Assembly: GCA_035300505.1 (NCBI GenBank)
Contig: DATGVJ010000353.1
Location: 1-51,275 of the forward strand
Reading direction: 5' to 3'
DNA length: 51,275 nt
Source of the DNA: VAZQ01 sp035300505
GTDB taxonomy: Bacteria; Pseudomonadota; Alphaproteobacteria; Rhizobiales; Xanthobacteraceae
The position numbers and the translations under genes are program-made. This document shows, piece after piece, positions 32,876 through 41,456 of the stretch. The notes beneath the pieces are model-generated. The model saw only the letters and a program-made list of their open reading frames with translations, was not told the origin of the DNA and made no database searches. Position 1 is the first letter of the stretch, and the number at the start of each line of letters is the position of its first letter.

Positions 32876-33790
32876 CAATGTCCTCGGTCCCTCGCCGGGG
32901 ATGATCCCGGGAGGAAGCGCATAGCAAAAATCCGCGACTGCACCCGGTGTAGTCCACCAGACCCGATCGCGCTGCACGTGCTCGACGCAATGCATGAGCG
33001 CCTTGCGCAATGCCGGCAACCGGAATGGTTGCCCCATCACGAAGGGATGCAGCGAAATCGTTATGACCAGCGGCTGCGCGAGGCACTGTTCGATCATTTC
33101 ATCAAACCCATCGACGATCATGTCGGCAAAATCCCGCGCGGTGCCTTCGCGATGGATGATGGCCGCTGAATCGTTGAGTTCTGCAGGGTAGGGGACCGTG
33201 AGGATTGGGCCCGAACGGGTCTTGAGCCAAAATGGCTGATCGTCGGCGGGCCAATCCATGACGTAGGTGTAGCCGGCTTCTTTCAATAAATCCGGCGTGA
33301 TGTTGCTTTCAGATGCCGCCGGTCCCATCCACCCTTTGGGTGGATGGCCCTCGCGTCGCGTGATCTCGCGCGTCGCGTCATCGATCAAACGGCGCTCGTC
33401 GTCTTCCCACAAGTCACCCTGGCGCTCGGCATTGGTGCGTCCATGGCCGACAACCTCGTCGCCGCGCTGTCGTATGCGGTCGCAAATCTGGGGGTAATAT
33501 TCGTACAGGAGGGAGTTGATGTTGTGCGCCGCAGGCAATTTCAACTGCTCGAACAGATCGAACAAACGCCAGATGCCGACCCGGTTGCCGTAGTCGCGCC
33601 AGGAGTAATTGCGTTGCTGTTGGGGCTCGCCCTTCTTGGCCGGATCCCAGCCGGTGCCGCGGCGATAGGCGTAGACCTCGATGTTCGTCGTTACGCAAAA
33701 GGCGAGCCGTTTTCCGCCCGGCCAGGAATAGTCCTTGCGCTCGTTAATGACGGAGTATTCGTAGCGATTGTGTTTGGGCAGGGTCAGCAT
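32873..33790 (-). CDS. Polysaccharide deacetylase (NodB/PuuE-like), copy 2
   Basis: A 305-residue homologue of the gene at 31778. Parallel elements: GGKRLAFCVTTNIEVYAYRR (first motif again N-I-E in place of T-x-D-D), WRDYGNRVGIWRLFDLFEQL, a GDEVVGHGRTNAERQ metal region, GWMGPAASESNITPDLL, YVMDWPADDQPFWL and ISLHPFVMGQP. Same superfamily, allantoinase-like, cytoplasmic. The ATG at 33788-33790 is chosen because GGGAG lies about nine bases upstream and upstream in-frame sequence is not family-like. It lies 64 bases after the minus-strand gene at 33855-35114, with which it may be co-transcribed. Confidence 0.8.
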   Translation of the reverse strand: MLTLPKHNRYEYSVINERKDYSWPGGKRLAFCVTTNIEVYAYRRGTGWDPAKKGEPQQQRNYSWRDYGNRVGIWRLFDLFEQLKLPAAHNINSLLYEYYPQICDRIRQRGDEVVGHGRTNAERQGDLWEDDERRLIDDATREITRREGHPPKGWMGPAASESNITPDLLKEAGYTYVMDWPADDQPFWLKTRSGPILTVPYPAELNDSAAIIHREGTARDFADMIVDGFDEMIEQCLAQPLVITISLHPFVMGQPFRLPALRKALMHCVEHVQRDRVWWTTPGAVADFCYALPPGIIPGEGPRTL

Positions 33791-33854
33791 GAAAGATTCT
33801 CCCGGCGGTTCATCGATCACCTTACCGCGGGCAGTCGGTGTGGTGTAGTCGCCA

Positions 33855-35114
33855 TTACCGCAATGGATCTCCATCAAGGACAAAACTGCCGTGCGTATTG
33901 TCCCTGGTTGCCGGATCAGGACCCCGTCCATTCGCAAACGCGAAGTCCTCCATCCGCCGTCCATGCAGGAGCCCTGGCAGGCCAAAGTTTCCTTCGATGC
34001 AGCGCGGCTCGTAGTAAAGTCTGTTCGCTTGGTCGCTCTGCTTGGTGAATTCTTGGCGGACGGTCCAGGCCTCGGTCCACACGGTCGGGTCTTCGATGGT
34101 CACGACATATTCAAACGTGGCCGGCCCGGTCCGCGTCCAGCGCTCGACCAGATGCAAGTTCTCGCGTGAGCCCTGATAATCCGTCTTTGGACTGAAGTTC
34201 GTCACGTCGATAACGAGCGTATTGCCCTCCCAGCGGCCACGCGGGTCGCCATACCATTGGCGGACATTGGCCGGCAAGTGTGGCCGTCCGTCCATGACGA
34301 TGTTGCGTTGCCACCCTTGGCCTTGACCCACGTCATAGAAGATGGAGATGCCGCCCGGCGTCTGCACGATCCGGCGAAAGCTCCCAGTGGGTGTTCCAAA
34401 CTCGGGCAATCCGCCGGTCAGGCAGCGTTCGGCCAACGAACTGTCCTCCGGACCGTCGTTGCGATTCATGCGCGCGGTGCTGTAGCGCGGATGCGGTTCG
34501 GCGCTTCTCGGCGATGGCATCGGATTGTATGTCCCGCCGCGACATGTCGCCATCTTGGTCTTGCATGTTTCGGTCGCTTGCAACAAAGCGAGACGGAATT
34601 CCCGCTCGGCCGCAGCCATATTTTGAGCCGCTGGCGTCAGCGGCGGTATCCGGCCATTGCGCGGATCGATAATAAGCGATGTGCGCGTGCCGATGCGCTT
34701 CCACGACCAGAAGGCCGAGTTGTAGCCGTTGGCAACGTCATTCTCGGACCCGCGCTCCGCGCGCCCGTCTCGGCCGAGCAACGCCGCCCGCGCTTCATCC
34801 AATTCGGCTCGCTGCGCCATGGTGAAAAATTCCTGGGCCGCATACTTGGCGGGCCGCTGCAGCGGCGTTTCGCTTTCGTCGGTCCAGATGCCCTGCAGGT
34901 CGGGTTCGCCCCAAGTTGTTTGTAACAGAGCCGTTTGCAACGGAGCCGTTTGCAACGGAGCGGTTTGCAGCGACTCGGCCGACACTGGCGCCGTGGCAGA
35001 CGGTACTGGCGCCTGAGCGGCCGTCCGCGTGATGGTCGCGGCAATGACTGCCACCGAAATGAAAGCCACCGAAATGACGAGCGTTATGATCGAGCCTGAG
35101 AACCTCTCGCGCAC
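33855..35114 (-). CDS. Secreted paralogue, subgroup A (copy 1), unknown function
   Basis: A 419-residue exported protein. Signal/anchor about residues 8-32 (LVISVAFISVAVIAATITRT). A linker of four L-Q-T-A-P-type repeats leads into TWGEPDLQGIWTDESETPLQ, then RTSLIIDPRNGRIPPLTPAA, ETCKTKMATCRGGTY (two Cys), NDGPEDSSLAERCLTGGLPE, GGISIFYDVGQGQGWQRNIV, RGRWEGNTLVIDVTNFS, SRENLHLVERWTRTGP, VTIEDPTVWTEAWTV and EPRCIEGNFGLPGLL. Start: GTG 35112-35114 with GGAGGACATC upstream. The protein is nearly collinear with those at 38271 and 44001. No known domain; function unknown. Divergent from the related gene at 35373. Confidence 0.85.
   Translation of the reverse strand: MRERFSGSIITLVISVAFISVAVIAATITRTAAQAPVPSATAPVSAESLQTAPLQTAPLQTALLQTTWGEPDLQGIWTDESETPLQRPAKYAAQEFFTMAQRAELDEARAALLGRDGRAERGSENDVANGYNSAFWSWKRIGTRTSLIIDPRNGRIPPLTPAAQNMAAAEREFRLALLQATETCKTKMATCRGGTYNPMPSPRSAEPHPRYSTARMNRNDGPEDSSLAERCLTGGLPEFGTPTGSFRRIVQTPGGISIFYDVGQGQGWQRNIVMDGRPHLPANVRQWYGDPRGRWEGNTLVIDVTNFSPKTDYQGSRENLHLVERWTRTGPATFEYVVTIEDPTVWTEAWTVRQEFTKQSDQANRLYYEPRCIEGNFGLPGLLHGRRMEDFAFANGRGPDPATRDNTHGSFVLDGDPLR
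34911..34970. repeat. 15-bp tandem repeat encoding L-Q-T-A-P linker
   Basis: Four 15-bp units (consensus on minus strand TTGCAAACGGCTCCG) at 34911-34925, 34926-34940, 34941-34955 and 34956-34970 within the gene at 33855-35114. The last unit runs into the conserved T-W-G-E-P-D start of the domain. Related repeats with fewer copies are in the genes at 38271 and 44001. Confidence 0.9.
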
Positions 35115-35372
35115 GATGTCCTCCTTGGTATCGTCCTGCAAGCGTCGACAGGGGCACCTGCACGTTGCAATAGTAGCTTGGATTGCGCGCTGGTCCAAAT
35201 GCAGAAATATTCGTGGCCAATGAAATAATTGTATCTTATGCTGTGCGGCAGAGCGGCCGTTGACAATTTTCGGGCATTGGCCGGACAGCCAACCCGATAG
35301 CCAAGATGCATCGGCGCTACAGGGCAAGATCTTGACCGGAGCTGGAGCAGCAAAACGGTAGGAGATGGAACG

Positions 35373-36218
35373 ATGTCCTTGTTCACCTTGAGAGAAAAGC
35401 TAGTTGCAGCCGGCATCCTGCTGGCGGGGATGGCGATAGCCCCAATGGTACAGGCGGCGGCGCAACAAAAGGCTGCGCCGCCGGATTTCTCGTCGAACAA
35501 TGTCGGGTGGCTGACTTTCAACGTAAATTTTTCCATCGTTCCCGGGGCAACAAGTCCCCTGCGCAACGATCCCGCCCATCCGCGGGTCAGCAATCAAGAG
35601 GCTGTCCGAACCGGGAAGCAGCCAACCTATTTTATTGCCGATCTTGCCGACGCTGCAATTCTAAAGCCCTGGGTCGTCGAGCGCATGAAGAAGGACAATG
35701 CGGAAGTGCTGGCTGGCAAGTACGCCTTTACGCCGCATTCGTTCTGCATGCCGGCCGGTGTTCCCGGATTTCATCTCTACGGCTTCCAGCCGCTTTACTT
35801 CGTCCAAACCCCGAAAGAAGTCGTAATGATATATTCGAACGACCAGCAGGTCCGGCGCGTCTATCTCGACGTGCCGCACTCCGCCAATCCGAAGTCGTCC
35901 TGGTACGGCGAATCGGTCGGCCGCTACGAAGGCGACACGCTGGTGGTCGATACAATCGCGTTGAATGACAAGACGTTCGTCGATAATTTCCGTACGCCAC
36001 ATTCCGAAAAACTGCACGTCGTCGAACGCTTTAGACTCGTTGACGGCGGCAAGGCGATGCAAGTGGACATCACGTTCGACGACCCGGATGCGTTCAACGC
36101 GCCGTGGCATGTGACGCAGCGCTACGATCGTGTTCAGCAGCCAATGAGCGAGCAAATTTGTGGGGAGAACAATCAACAGTTCTTCGAGATACCGGTTGCG
36201 AACAAGCCGGATTTCTAA
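35373..36218 (+). CDS. Secreted paralogue, subgroup B (copy 1), unknown function
   Basis: A 281-residue exported protein with signal peptide (LVAAGILLAGMAIAPMVQAA). Conserved order: GTSPL-type N-terminus, CMPAGVPGFHLYGFQPLYFV (one Cys), VVMIYSNDQQVRRVYLDV, PHSANPKSSWYGESVGRYEG, then DTLVVDTIALNDKTFVDNF, PHSEKLHVVERFRLVDGG, DITFDDPDAFNAPWHV. It parallels the gene at 45280 and, more loosely, subgroup A. The block S-V-G-R-Y-E-G followed by D-T-L-V-V-D is the most constant part of the family. Function unknown. Start is the ATG at 35373, with GAGATGGAACG ahead. The 258-base intergenic space to the divergent gene at 35114 probably holds both promoters. Confidence 0.8.
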   Translation: MSLFTLREKLVAAGILLAGMAIAPMVQAAAQQKAAPPDFSSNNVGWLTFNVNFSIVPGATSPLRNDPAHPRVSNQEAVRTGKQPTYFIADLADAAILKPWVVERMKKDNAEVLAGKYAFTPHSFCMPAGVPGFHLYGFQPLYFVQTPKEVVMIYSNDQQVRRVYLDVPHSANPKSSWYGESVGRYEGDTLVVDTIALNDKTFVDNFRTPHSEKLHVVERFRLVDGGKAMQVDITFDDPDAFNAPWHVTQRYDRVQQPMSEQICGENNQQFFEIPVANKPDF

Positions 36219-36294
36219 AACGCACGGGACGGCCAATCAATAAGCCGTTGGACGGTCTTGCTGTCGTTCTTGCTTGGTATGACGGTGAGGTGGG

Positions 36295-37653
36295 TCAGCC
36301 CGCCAGGAACGGCCGCAGCTCGCGCACGTCCTTGAGCGCTTCCAATGCGTTTACCCGCCGAATGACTTCCTCTGTCCGCTCGGCGCCCAGCACCGGCGTC
36401 ATCAGGGACCGCGCCTTTTCGTTCACCCGCTCGGTCGTCATCGGGTTCTCCTTCGTGCCCGGAGCATGACGCGTGAAGTGACTTACGGTCTGGCCGTTGC
36501 GCAGCGTCACCTCCACGAGCCCGCTGCGTGGCGCTTGCGGGTCCATCAGCCCTCGATCGGCGATGAGTTGCACGCGCTGCTTCGCGGCGAGCACCTTCGC
36601 ATCCTTCATCCGCTCATACGAGTGGCTGTCTTCGAAAGAAACGGTGCCCTCGACCAGTGCGAGCGCGATGACGTGCTGACAGTTGACGTCCGGCATTTTG
36701 CGGTCATTGACGATGCAGGCGCCATCCTCCGGGAGCTTCACGACGATCCGCTCCACGTTGTCGACACTCAGCTTGTGTTCGCGATGGAGCGTGAGGAACG
36801 CATCCAGAGGAGCCTGGATGGGATAGCCGACCGAGAAGGGCTTGATGGCGGTTTCGGTGACAAAGAAGCGGCTGCCCAGCCCGGCAACCAATTCCTCCGG
36901 CTTCGGTGCGGATGAGAGCGCGATGAGCGCGTTGTGCTCGCCGTCGAACACGTCCCGCACCCCGCTAAATCCCATCTGCGCCATGATCGCCGCGGTCACG
37001 CCGTTGCGCGCGCCCATGCCGGAGAAGTCGAACGCCTTTTCAACGTGTCCATCGTCGCGTACCCAGCTCCATATGCCGGAAACCTGCTGCGCCCCATACG
37101 ATAGTGCGAAGCGCATGGCCTTTTCGTCGAGCCCCGCCAGTGAGGCCGCGGCCGCCGTGGCACCCATGGTCGAACTCGTACCCTCGGCGCTGCGATGGCT
37201 GCCGCGCACGAGGTCCGGGCCGAGCGCCATCAGGAAGCGGCAGCAGACGTCGTAGCCGAGCGTAACCCCAGCGAGCAGGTCAGGCCCTGATCTGCCCTCG
37301 CGCTCGGCCATCGCCAGCGCCGCGGGCACGACATGGCTGCCGGGATGGGCCTTGGTCACCGGCTCGAAGTCGTCAGTTTCGTCGGCGTGCGCGAACATGC
37401 CGTTGGCCAGCGCGGCATTCACGGCGGATGTTCTGATGTCGGTCGTCAGGACCGACGCTTCCGCAACCCCGCCCTGCGCCCGCGCGTAGCGTATGGCCAT
37501 TTCTCCCGCTTGGAGATGTGAGCCCGAGACGATTGCGGCGATTGTGTCCAGGATGCGATGCTTGCCTTCCTGGGCGACATGGGGCGGGAGACGCATGGCG
37601 CGCGCCTCCGCCATGTAGTGCGCCAGCTGCCCCGTAACGTCGACCGTCGTCAT
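36295..37653 (-). CDS. MmgE/PrpD-family protein
   Basis: A 452-residue member of the MmgE/PrpD family, which includes 2-methylcitrate dehydratase and cis-aconitate decarboxylase-like enzymes. Family patches: LPPHVAQEGKHRILDTIAAI, ALANGMFAHADETDDFEPVT (with the H-x-D-D-like segment) and GSHVVPAALAMAEREGR, KPFSVGYPIQAPLDAFLTL, DSHSYERMKDAKVLAAK, VEVTLRNGQTVSHFTRHAPG. The true substrate cannot be told; many members of this family in Hyphomicrobiales act on unidentified acids. The ATG at 37651-37653 is chosen with AAAGGA about nine bases upstream. It is convergent with the gene ending at 36218. Cytoplasmic. Confidence 0.88.
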   Translation of the reverse strand: MTTVDVTGQLAHYMAEARAMRLPPHVAQEGKHRILDTIAAIVSGSHLQAGEMAIRYARAQGGVAEASVLTTDIRTSAVNAALANGMFAHADETDDFEPVTKAHPGSHVVPAALAMAEREGRSGPDLLAGVTLGYDVCCRFLMALGPDLVRGSHRSAEGTSSTMGATAAAASLAGLDEKAMRFALSYGAQQVSGIWSWVRDDGHVEKAFDFSGMGARNGVTAAIMAQMGFSGVRDVFDGEHNALIALSSAPKPEELVAGLGSRFFVTETAIKPFSVGYPIQAPLDAFLTLHREHKLSVDNVERIVVKLPEDGACIVNDRKMPDVNCQHVIALALVEGTVSFEDSHSYERMKDAKVLAAKQRVQLIADRGLMDPQAPRSGLVEVTLRNGQTVSHFTRHAPGTKENPMTTERVNEKARSLMTPVLGAERTEEVIRRVNALEALKDVRELRPFLAG

Positions 37654-38270
37654 TGCGAAAATTCCTTTGGAAACTAAAAATAAGGTAGCTGTGTTCATAG
37701 GTAAGCTCAACGGCGCAGGCAATACCAGTTTTGCCGACCCCAAAAACCAAAGCGAGGTTTTCCAATCCGACTGGACCTCGACCAGACATCTGGTCCTTGA
37801 CCAGACATGATGGCGCGTGGAGTATTTGACAAAATGCGGCGTTTTCTCTTGACTGCTTCAATGAGCGACCGTCTTGCCACTGCAGTACAACTGAGCATAT
37901 TTGCTGCATTCATCGCAGGCATGATTTTTTTGGTATTGGGATCGCTCACGCTCATTTCAGATCAGTGCACGAGCGGTACGCCTTTTCTCCCTGCGATATT
38001 CCCTTGCTTCGAAGGGCAGTAATAACTCGGCATGAGCTGTGTTCATGGATAAGCTCTATGGTGCAGTGCAGAATGGTATGCCAACACAGGAATGACCGAA
38101 CGGGTGGAGGCGATAACGTGGGAGCTGATACGCCACGCAAGATCATCGGTGGTGTTGGTGGTTCCCGTGCCATTCAAATTGCGCTATACTTGGCGAAACC
38201 CAAATAAGGGTAGTCAGCATTGATCGGAGAATCTCGTCACAAGCAACACGTTTCAAGGAAGGAGATCGTC
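37654..38270. other. Long intergenic region with a possible small membrane peptide and imperfect direct repeats
   Basis: About 617 bases. A frame at 37861-38022 could encode a 53-residue peptide with one hydrophobic stretch (LSIFAAFIAGMIFLVLGSLT) but has no clear ribosome site. The sequence AGCTGTGTTCAT at 37687-37698 recurs at 38035-38046, and similarity continues for about 25 more bases (TAAGCTC followed by GCGCAGG / GTGCAGT). Nothing else is supported. Confidence 0.35.
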
Positions 38271-39485
38271 ATGGCCGACCGCTTCTCACGATTGACCGTA
38301 ACTGCTGCCATTGCTGCCGCCGCTGTCGGCGGTGCCATTTCAGTGTTTGTCACCGGAAGCTCTGCTCAGGCTCCGACGGTTTCGGACGCGGCATTGAAAA
38401 CGGCTCAGACTGCTCCGTTGAAGACGGCTTGGGGCGAGCCGGATCTGCAGGGGATTTGGACCAACGAATTTGATACGCCCCTGCAACGTTCTGCCAAATT
38501 TGGGAATCAAGAGTTTTTCACCGACGAGCAACGCACCGAGCTGGACCGCGTGCGCTTGGACATAGTCAACCGGCGCGCGACCGAGCAGAACGTCAACAAC
38601 GGCTATAATGGCGCGGCATTCTTTTCCTTGAAGCGCACCGGCGCGCGCACATCGCGAGTTGTCGATCCGCCCAACGGCCGGCTTCCTCCGCTGACGCCGG
38701 AGGCTCAGAAGGCGGCGGCGACCGATCGGGAATTTCGCGTCGCGATGGTGCAATCGACCGACACCTGCAAGAACAAGATGCCGGCCTGTGCCGGCGGGGC
38801 CTATATTCCAACGACTTCGCCGCGGCGCGCGGAAACCCCTCCGCGCTACAATACCGCACGCATGAATCGCAACGACTATCCGGAAGACAGCTCGTTGGCG
38901 GAGCGCTGCCTGACCGGCGGACCGATTGTGTTTGGCGGCAATACCGGCAGCTTCCGCCGGATCGTACAGACGCCGGGCGGCATCTCGATCTTCTACGACG
39001 TCGGTCAGGGCCAAGGGTGGCAACGCAACATCGTCATGGACGGCAGCCCGCACCTGCCGGCCAACATCCGTCAGTGGTTCGGCGACTCGCGCGGCCGTTG
39101 GGAGGGCGACACGCTCGTGGTCGACGTGACCAACTTCAGTGCAAAAACCGATGTTTTTGGATCGCGCGAGAATCTGCACCTGGTCGAACGCTGGACCCGC
39201 ACCGGTCCAAGGACGCTCGCCTACGAGGTCACGGTCGAAGACCCGACAGTGTGGACGCGGCCGTGGACCCTCAAGGAGGAATTCGCGCAGCAGAGCAATG
39301 AGGAAAACCGCATCTATACCGAGCCGCGCTGCCTCGAAGGCAACTACGGTCTGCCGGGCCTGCTGCGTGGACGACGCACGGAAGATGCCGCCTTTGCGCA
39401 GGGACGCGGTCCCGATCCTGCAGCCACGGACAACACGGCGAATTTCGTGAATGCCGAGATTCTGGAGGACCCGCTGGCGCAATAG
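38271..39485 (+). CDS. Secreted paralogue, subgroup A (copy 2), unknown function
   Basis: A 404-residue exported protein, collinear with those at 33855 and 44001: signal/anchor about residues 8-32 (VTAAIAAAAVGGAISVFVTG), a short L-K-T-A linker, then AWGEPDLQGIWTNEFDTPLQ, RTSRVVDPPNGRLPPLTPEA, DTCKNKMPACAGGAY, NDYPEDSSLAERCLTGGPIV, GGISIFYDVGQGQGWQRNIV, RGRWEGDTLVVDVTNFS, SRENLHLVERWTRTGP, VTVEDPTVWTRPWTL, EPRCLEGNYGLPGLL. The three A copies share two conserved Cys in the C-x-x-K-x-x-x-C-type pair and one in RCLTGG. Start at ATG 38271 has AAGGAGATCGTC ahead. Function unknown. Confidence 0.85.
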   Translation: MADRFSRLTVTAAIAAAAVGGAISVFVTGSSAQAPTVSDAALKTAQTAPLKTAWGEPDLQGIWTNEFDTPLQRSAKFGNQEFFTDEQRTELDRVRLDIVNRRATEQNVNNGYNGAAFFSLKRTGARTSRVVDPPNGRLPPLTPEAQKAAATDREFRVAMVQSTDTCKNKMPACAGGAYIPTTSPRRAETPPRYNTARMNRNDYPEDSSLAERCLTGGPIVFGGNTGSFRRIVQTPGGISIFYDVGQGQGWQRNIVMDGSPHLPANIRQWFGDSRGRWEGDTLVVDVTNFSAKTDVFGSRENLHLVERWTRTGPRTLAYEVTVEDPTVWTRPWTLKEEFAQQSNEENRIYTEPRCLEGNYGLPGLLRGRRTEDAAFAQGRGPDPAATDNTANFVNAEILEDPLAQ

Positions 39486-39789
39486 TAACACATCCGGTCC
39501 ACTGCACAGGCCGAAGTCCTAGACCCGTTGCAGTAAACACGGGTACTTCGAAAACGGACACTTGCAATTTTTGCAGTGCTGGCTTACGTGAGCGGCAGGT
39601 CGCTTGCGTTCGCAAGCTTGATCATGTTGGGAGAAGGCTCGATGACCGTTATGTCTCGCCGCCCCGCAGCGGGCATCGCCTAAGAGCGCGTGCGTTAGCG
39701 GCGCAGCTTGGGCATATCGCACACGCGTTTGGCCGTGAACGCTGAACTGCGTGTGCCGAATATCCTCGTCTCCCTGAAAGCATTACCAA
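39486..39789. other. Intergenic stretch without a supported gene
   Basis: About 304 bases between the secreted paralogue and rtcB. No convincing gene, RNA or palindrome is seen. It probably holds the promoter for the rtcB unit. Confidence 0.45.
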
Positions 39790-40983
39790 ATGGGCACTTC
39801 TCCCAAGGTGGACGGCCGCGCGCCGGTCCACGTCTTCGCCTCGTCCAAATCCTGGATCGAGGGCAATGCCACGCGCCAGCTCGAACAGGTTTCGGCACTT
39901 CCTGGTATTCAAGCCGTTGCCGCCATGCCGGATTTGCATCCTGGCAAGTACGGCCCCGTAGGCTGCGCAATCTTGTCGGATTGCGTTTATCCGCAGTTTG
40001 TCGGCTCGGACATCGGCTGCGGCATGGGCCTGTTCGAGCTCGATATCGCCGTCCGCAAACTGCGGCTCGACCGCCTGGCCGACCGCCTGCACATCCTTGA
40101 TCAGCAGTGGCAAGGTGACACCACCAACAGGCTTGCTGCTGATGGGCTTGGCATCTCGGCGTTCGACGTATCGTTGGGCAGCATTGGCGGCGGCAACCAC
40201 TTCTGCGAAATCCAGGCTGTCGAAGAAATCGTCGCGCCGGAAGCGGCGGCGCGTGCGGGATTGAATCGCGACAGTGCGTACATGCTGATCCATTCCGGAT
40301 CGCGCGGCTTGGGGTTCTCCATCCTGCAGCAGCATCTCCGAGGTGGTGAGCCGACGTTGGATGCGGCCAGCGATGCGGGGCGTGCGTACATGGTGTCGCA
40401 CGATCACGCCGTCCGCTGGGCTGCGCTCAACCGCCGCGTGATAGCTGAGCGTGCGGCCGATGCTGCGCAAACCGATCTGCGGCCTGTTGTGGATCTTGCC
40501 CATAACATGATCGAGCTTGTTCCAGCCGAAGGCGGGCCGGACCTGGCGCTGCATCGCAAGGGTGCGGCGGCTTCCGATCGTGGTCTGGTGCCGGTGCCGG
40601 GATCGCGCGGGACACTGTCGTATCTGGTGGAACCACTGGCAGCCGCGCGGGCGGAAACGCTGGCATCGCTCGCCCACGGTGCAGGCCGCAAGTATGACCG
40701 CGCCTCGATGCACGGTCGTGTGCGTGCCAAGAAGTCGGATGTGGCACGGTTGGAGCGCAATCCCTTCGGCGGTGTCGTGGTCTGCGAGGACCGCGACCTG
40801 CTCGTTGAAGAAGCGCCGGAGGCCTACAAAAACATCGACCACGTCATTACCGATCTCGTGGAGTTTGGTCTGGCGCGTGTGGTGGCAACCTTCCGCCCGC
40901 TGGTCACGTTCAAGAAGGCGCAGGGAAGAACCCCGGCGACAAAAGTCAAACGAGGAAAATCCTGGAAGGAGGACTGGAGATGA
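39790..40983 (+). CDS. rtcB: RtcB-type RNA ligase (RtcB2/release-factor-H-coupled branch)
   Basis: A 397-residue RNA 3-prime-phosphate ligase of the shorter RtcB branch that usually sits beside prfH. Metal/active-site landmarks: MPDLHPGKYGPVGCAIL (46-62), FVGSDIGCGMGL (D74, C77), SIGGGNHFCEIQ (H137), MLIHSGSRGLG (H168), VVDLAHNMIE, LHRKGAAASDRGLVPVPGSR and AHGAGRKYDR, where H296 aligns with the guanylated His of RtcB. It seals broken RNA; in pairs with PrfH it is linked to repair of damaged 16S rRNA. The stop overlaps by four bases the ATG of the prfH remnant (ATGA), so the unit was once coupled. Start at ATG 39790. Confidence 0.92.
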   Translation: MGTSPKVDGRAPVHVFASSKSWIEGNATRQLEQVSALPGIQAVAAMPDLHPGKYGPVGCAILSDCVYPQFVGSDIGCGMGLFELDIAVRKLRLDRLADRLHILDQQWQGDTTNRLAADGLGISAFDVSLGSIGGGNHFCEIQAVEEIVAPEAAARAGLNRDSAYMLIHSGSRGLGFSILQQHLRGGEPTLDAASDAGRAYMVSHDHAVRWAALNRRVIAERAADAAQTDLRPVVDLAHNMIELVPAEGGPDLALHRKGAAASDRGLVPVPGSRGTLSYLVEPLAAARAETLASLAHGAGRKYDRASMHGRVRAKKSDVARLERNPFGGVVVCEDRDLLVEEAPEAYKNIDHVITDLVEFGLARVVATFRPLVTFKKAQGRTPATKVKRGKSWKEDWR

Positions 40984-41042
40984 TCCGTCTCCTCCTCACG
41001 AGCGGGCGTGGCCCGGCTGAATGCAAGATCGCTTTATCGAAG
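40980..41042 (+). pseudogene. prfH (peptide release factor H) N-terminal fragment
   Basis: The frame starts with ATG 40980, overlapping the rtcB stop, and reads MIRLLLTSGRGPAECKIALS, the typical beginning of PrfH (class-I-like release factor that rescues ribosomes with damaged decoding centres). From about 41040 the frame is no longer PrfH-like but is antisense to the end of the toxin gene; it stops at 41174. About 20-21 of roughly 200 residues remain. The most direct reading is that a toxin-antitoxin module replaced the rest of prfH. A GGAGATG signal lies at the overlap. Confidence 0.75.
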
Positions 41043-41456
41043 CTACTTCAATATCTTGAATGCACGATCGCGATTGCGACCGTAGCGATAAATGGCGAAG
41101 TCGTAGTCGAAGCTTGCGACCTCCGTGATACGGAGTCTCTCCATCACGGCAAAGCTGGTTCGGTCGACGATTGAAAACTCCTGGTCGGCAAACGCTTCTC
41201 CAATCCCCCAAGCAGTTTCGAGATCGTTCGGAGTCACATTCTTCAGTTCGGCAATGCCGGCCCTGATTTGTTGCCAGAATTGTTCTGCGGCCTCATGATG
41301 GAGCTTGTTGTTGATCAATCCCCAGGTCTCGACAAGAACGTAATCCGTCAAAACGGGCCCGGCGATTGACGATAAGATTTTCTTTGCGAACTCATTGTGC
41401 CGATCGCGCCTGTTGATGGCCGCGAACCAGACCGACGTGTCGACAAAAACGCTCAC
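41043..41456 (-). CDS. vapC: PIN-domain ribonuclease toxin (VapC type)
   Basis: A 137-residue PIN-domain RNase of a type II toxin-antitoxin pair. Acidic residues that hold Mg: D6 in MSVFVDTSVWFA, E43 in VLVETWG, D98 in FSIVDRTSFAVM, D117 near ASFDYDF. VapC toxins cleave tRNAs or rRNA. Its start overlaps the antitoxin end by four bases (ATGA). The C-terminus ends at the point where the prfH frame loses its identity, so this module marks the right side of the interruption. Confidence 0.9.
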   Translation of the reverse strand: MSVFVDTSVWFAAINRRDRHNEFAKKILSSIAGPVLTDYVLVETWGLINNKLHHEAAEQFWQQIRAGIAELKNVTPNDLETAWGIGEAFADQEFSIVDRTSFAVMERLRITEVASFDYDFAIYRYGRNRDRAFKILK

